Assembly: GCF_003713065.1 (NCBI RefSeq)
Contig: NZ_CP033433.1
Coordinates: 841,001-905,000 of the forward strand
Reading direction: 5' to 3'
Length of the DNA: 64,000 nt
Source: Cohnella candidum
GTDB taxonomy: Bacteria; Bacillota; Bacilli; Paenibacillales; Paenibacillaceae
Both the position numbers and the translations under genes were made by a program. How positions within the stretch are numbered: the stretch's first letter is position 1; each line of letters begins with the position of its first letter. Shown here in pieces: positions 63,500 to 64,000 of the stretch. Under the pieces are notes generated by a model. The model was not told the DNA's origin and did no database searches. It saw only the letters and a list, made by a program, of their open reading frames with translations.

Positions 63500-64000
63500 A
63501 TGTCCGGATTAACGCAAAGCCAAGCGGCGGCCAAAGTCATGGTGGCGCTGGACAAGCCCGATGCCGATGCCGCGCTGAGGCTCGCTTCCGAGCTGCAAGG
63601 CGCGGGTTGCTGGATGAAGGTCGGCATGGAGCTGTTCTACGCGGCAGGGCCGGCGGTCGTCCGGGAGCTGAAATCCCGGGGGTTCCGGGTTTTCCTGGAC
63701 CTGAAAATGCACGACATCCCCAACACGGTGCGAGGCGGCGCGCGGAGCATCGCCAGATTGGGCGTCGACCTGTTCAACGTACATGCGGCGGGTGGAAAGG
63801 CCATGATGAGCGCCGCGATGGACGGAGTGAGGGAAGCCTTGGAAGCGGGCGATGCGGGGCAAACGCCGATAGTCATTGCGGTGACGCAGCTGACCAGCAC
63901 GAGCGAAACGGTGCTGAGGGACGAAATCGGAATCCCGAGCACCGTAGAGGAAGCCGTCGTCCGTTATGCCCGTCTGGCCCGGGAGGCCGGACTGCAGGGA
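63500..64000 (+). CDS. pyrF: Orotidine 5'-phosphate decarboxylase, cut by window end
   Basis: The first 167 codons are present of an expected 235-245. The catalytic motif FLDLKMHDIPNTV (Asp-Lys-x-x-Asp, about residues 69-81) is complete, and AAKVMVALDKPDADAA opens the barrel. It decarboxylates OMP to UMP. ATG 63500 has a GAAGGGGGG site. pyrK and pyrD, which stand between carB and pyrF in Bacillus subtilis, are absent here. Confidence 0.95.
   Translation, partial: MSGLTQSQAAAKVMVALDKPDADAALRLASELQGAGCWMKVGMELFYAAGPAVVRELKSRGFRVFLDLKMHDIPNTVRGGARSIARLGVDLFNVHAAGGKAMMSAAMDGVREALEAGDAGQTPIVIAVTQLTSTSETVLRDEIGIPSTVEEAVVRYARLAREAGLQG

Overview
This 64 kb window is chromosomal core sequence from a moderately high-GC, endospore-forming member of the Bacillales. 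It is most likely a Paenibacillaceae species (Paenibacillus or Cohnella type). The evidence is the sporulation genes (spoIIGA-sigE-sigG, spoVD, spoVE, rsfA, a YlaJ-type lipoprotein), bacillithiol synthesis (bshC), T-box and PyrR RNA regulators, and a gene order that follows the Bacillus subtilis yla-ylb-dcw-ylm-pyr axis with Paenibacillus-like changes (murF inside the cluster, dapL, an inserted ahcY). No rRNA, tRNA, CRISPR array, prophage or insertion sequence was seen. The genus call is inference.

Layout. 1-3.8 kb: two divergent TerC-family membrane proteins, a small membrane protein, and an AraC regulator divergent from a 2-oxoglutarate dioxygenase. 4-10.8 kb: a yla-type block (typA, ylaH, a small unknown, an LCP ligase, an FMN-binding protein, a YlaJ-type spore lipoprotein, phoH and a convergent unknown). 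10.9-15.8 kb: a solute-binding protein, a secreted coiled-coil protein, a MidA-like methyltransferase, a DUF2626 protein and rsfA. 15.9-21.5 kb: panE, a DUF3397 protein, bshC, ahcY and a DUF4349 lipoprotein. 21.6-41.4 kb: the division and cell wall cluster mraZ-rsmH-ftsL-pbpB-spoVD-murE-murF-mraY-murD-spoVE-murG-murB-murA-divIB-ftsA-ftsZ. 41.6-48.3 kb: spoIIGA-sigE-sigG and ylmC-pgeF-ylmE-sepF-ylmG-ylmH-divIVA. 48.3-54.8 kb: T-box-ileS, DUF5665, a YteA-like DksA protein, lspA and rluD. 54.8-55.5 kb: a gene-free stretch made of 51-bp hairpin repeats. 55.5-64 kb: dapL, then pyrR with its attenuator and pyrC-carA-carB-pyrF (pyrF is cut by the window end).

The genes form a coherent programme. Lipid II precursors are made by MurA to MurG and MraY. 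MurE carries the DNPR motif for meso-diaminopimelate, and DapL supplies the diaminopimelate route. The division ring is built by FtsA, FtsZ, SepF, DivIB, FtsL, PBP2B, YlmG and DivIVA. The same cluster is reused in sporulation through spoVD, spoVE and the sigma-E/sigma-G cassette.

The points most worth a second look are: (1) the 51-bp tandem hairpin array after rluD, whose unit resembles the rluD terminator; (2) a two-state attenuator-like RNA between pbpB and spoVD that would both terminate transcription and hide the spoVD ribosome binding site; (3) a perfect ArgR (ARG) box on a clear sigma-A promoter just before pyrC-carA-carB, next to the missing pyrB; (4) sporulation-type promoter matches before rsfA, sigG, spoIIGA, spoVE and murB; and (5) a long, type-2-like IleRS under a T-box. 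All assignments come from reading the sequence; no database search was run.
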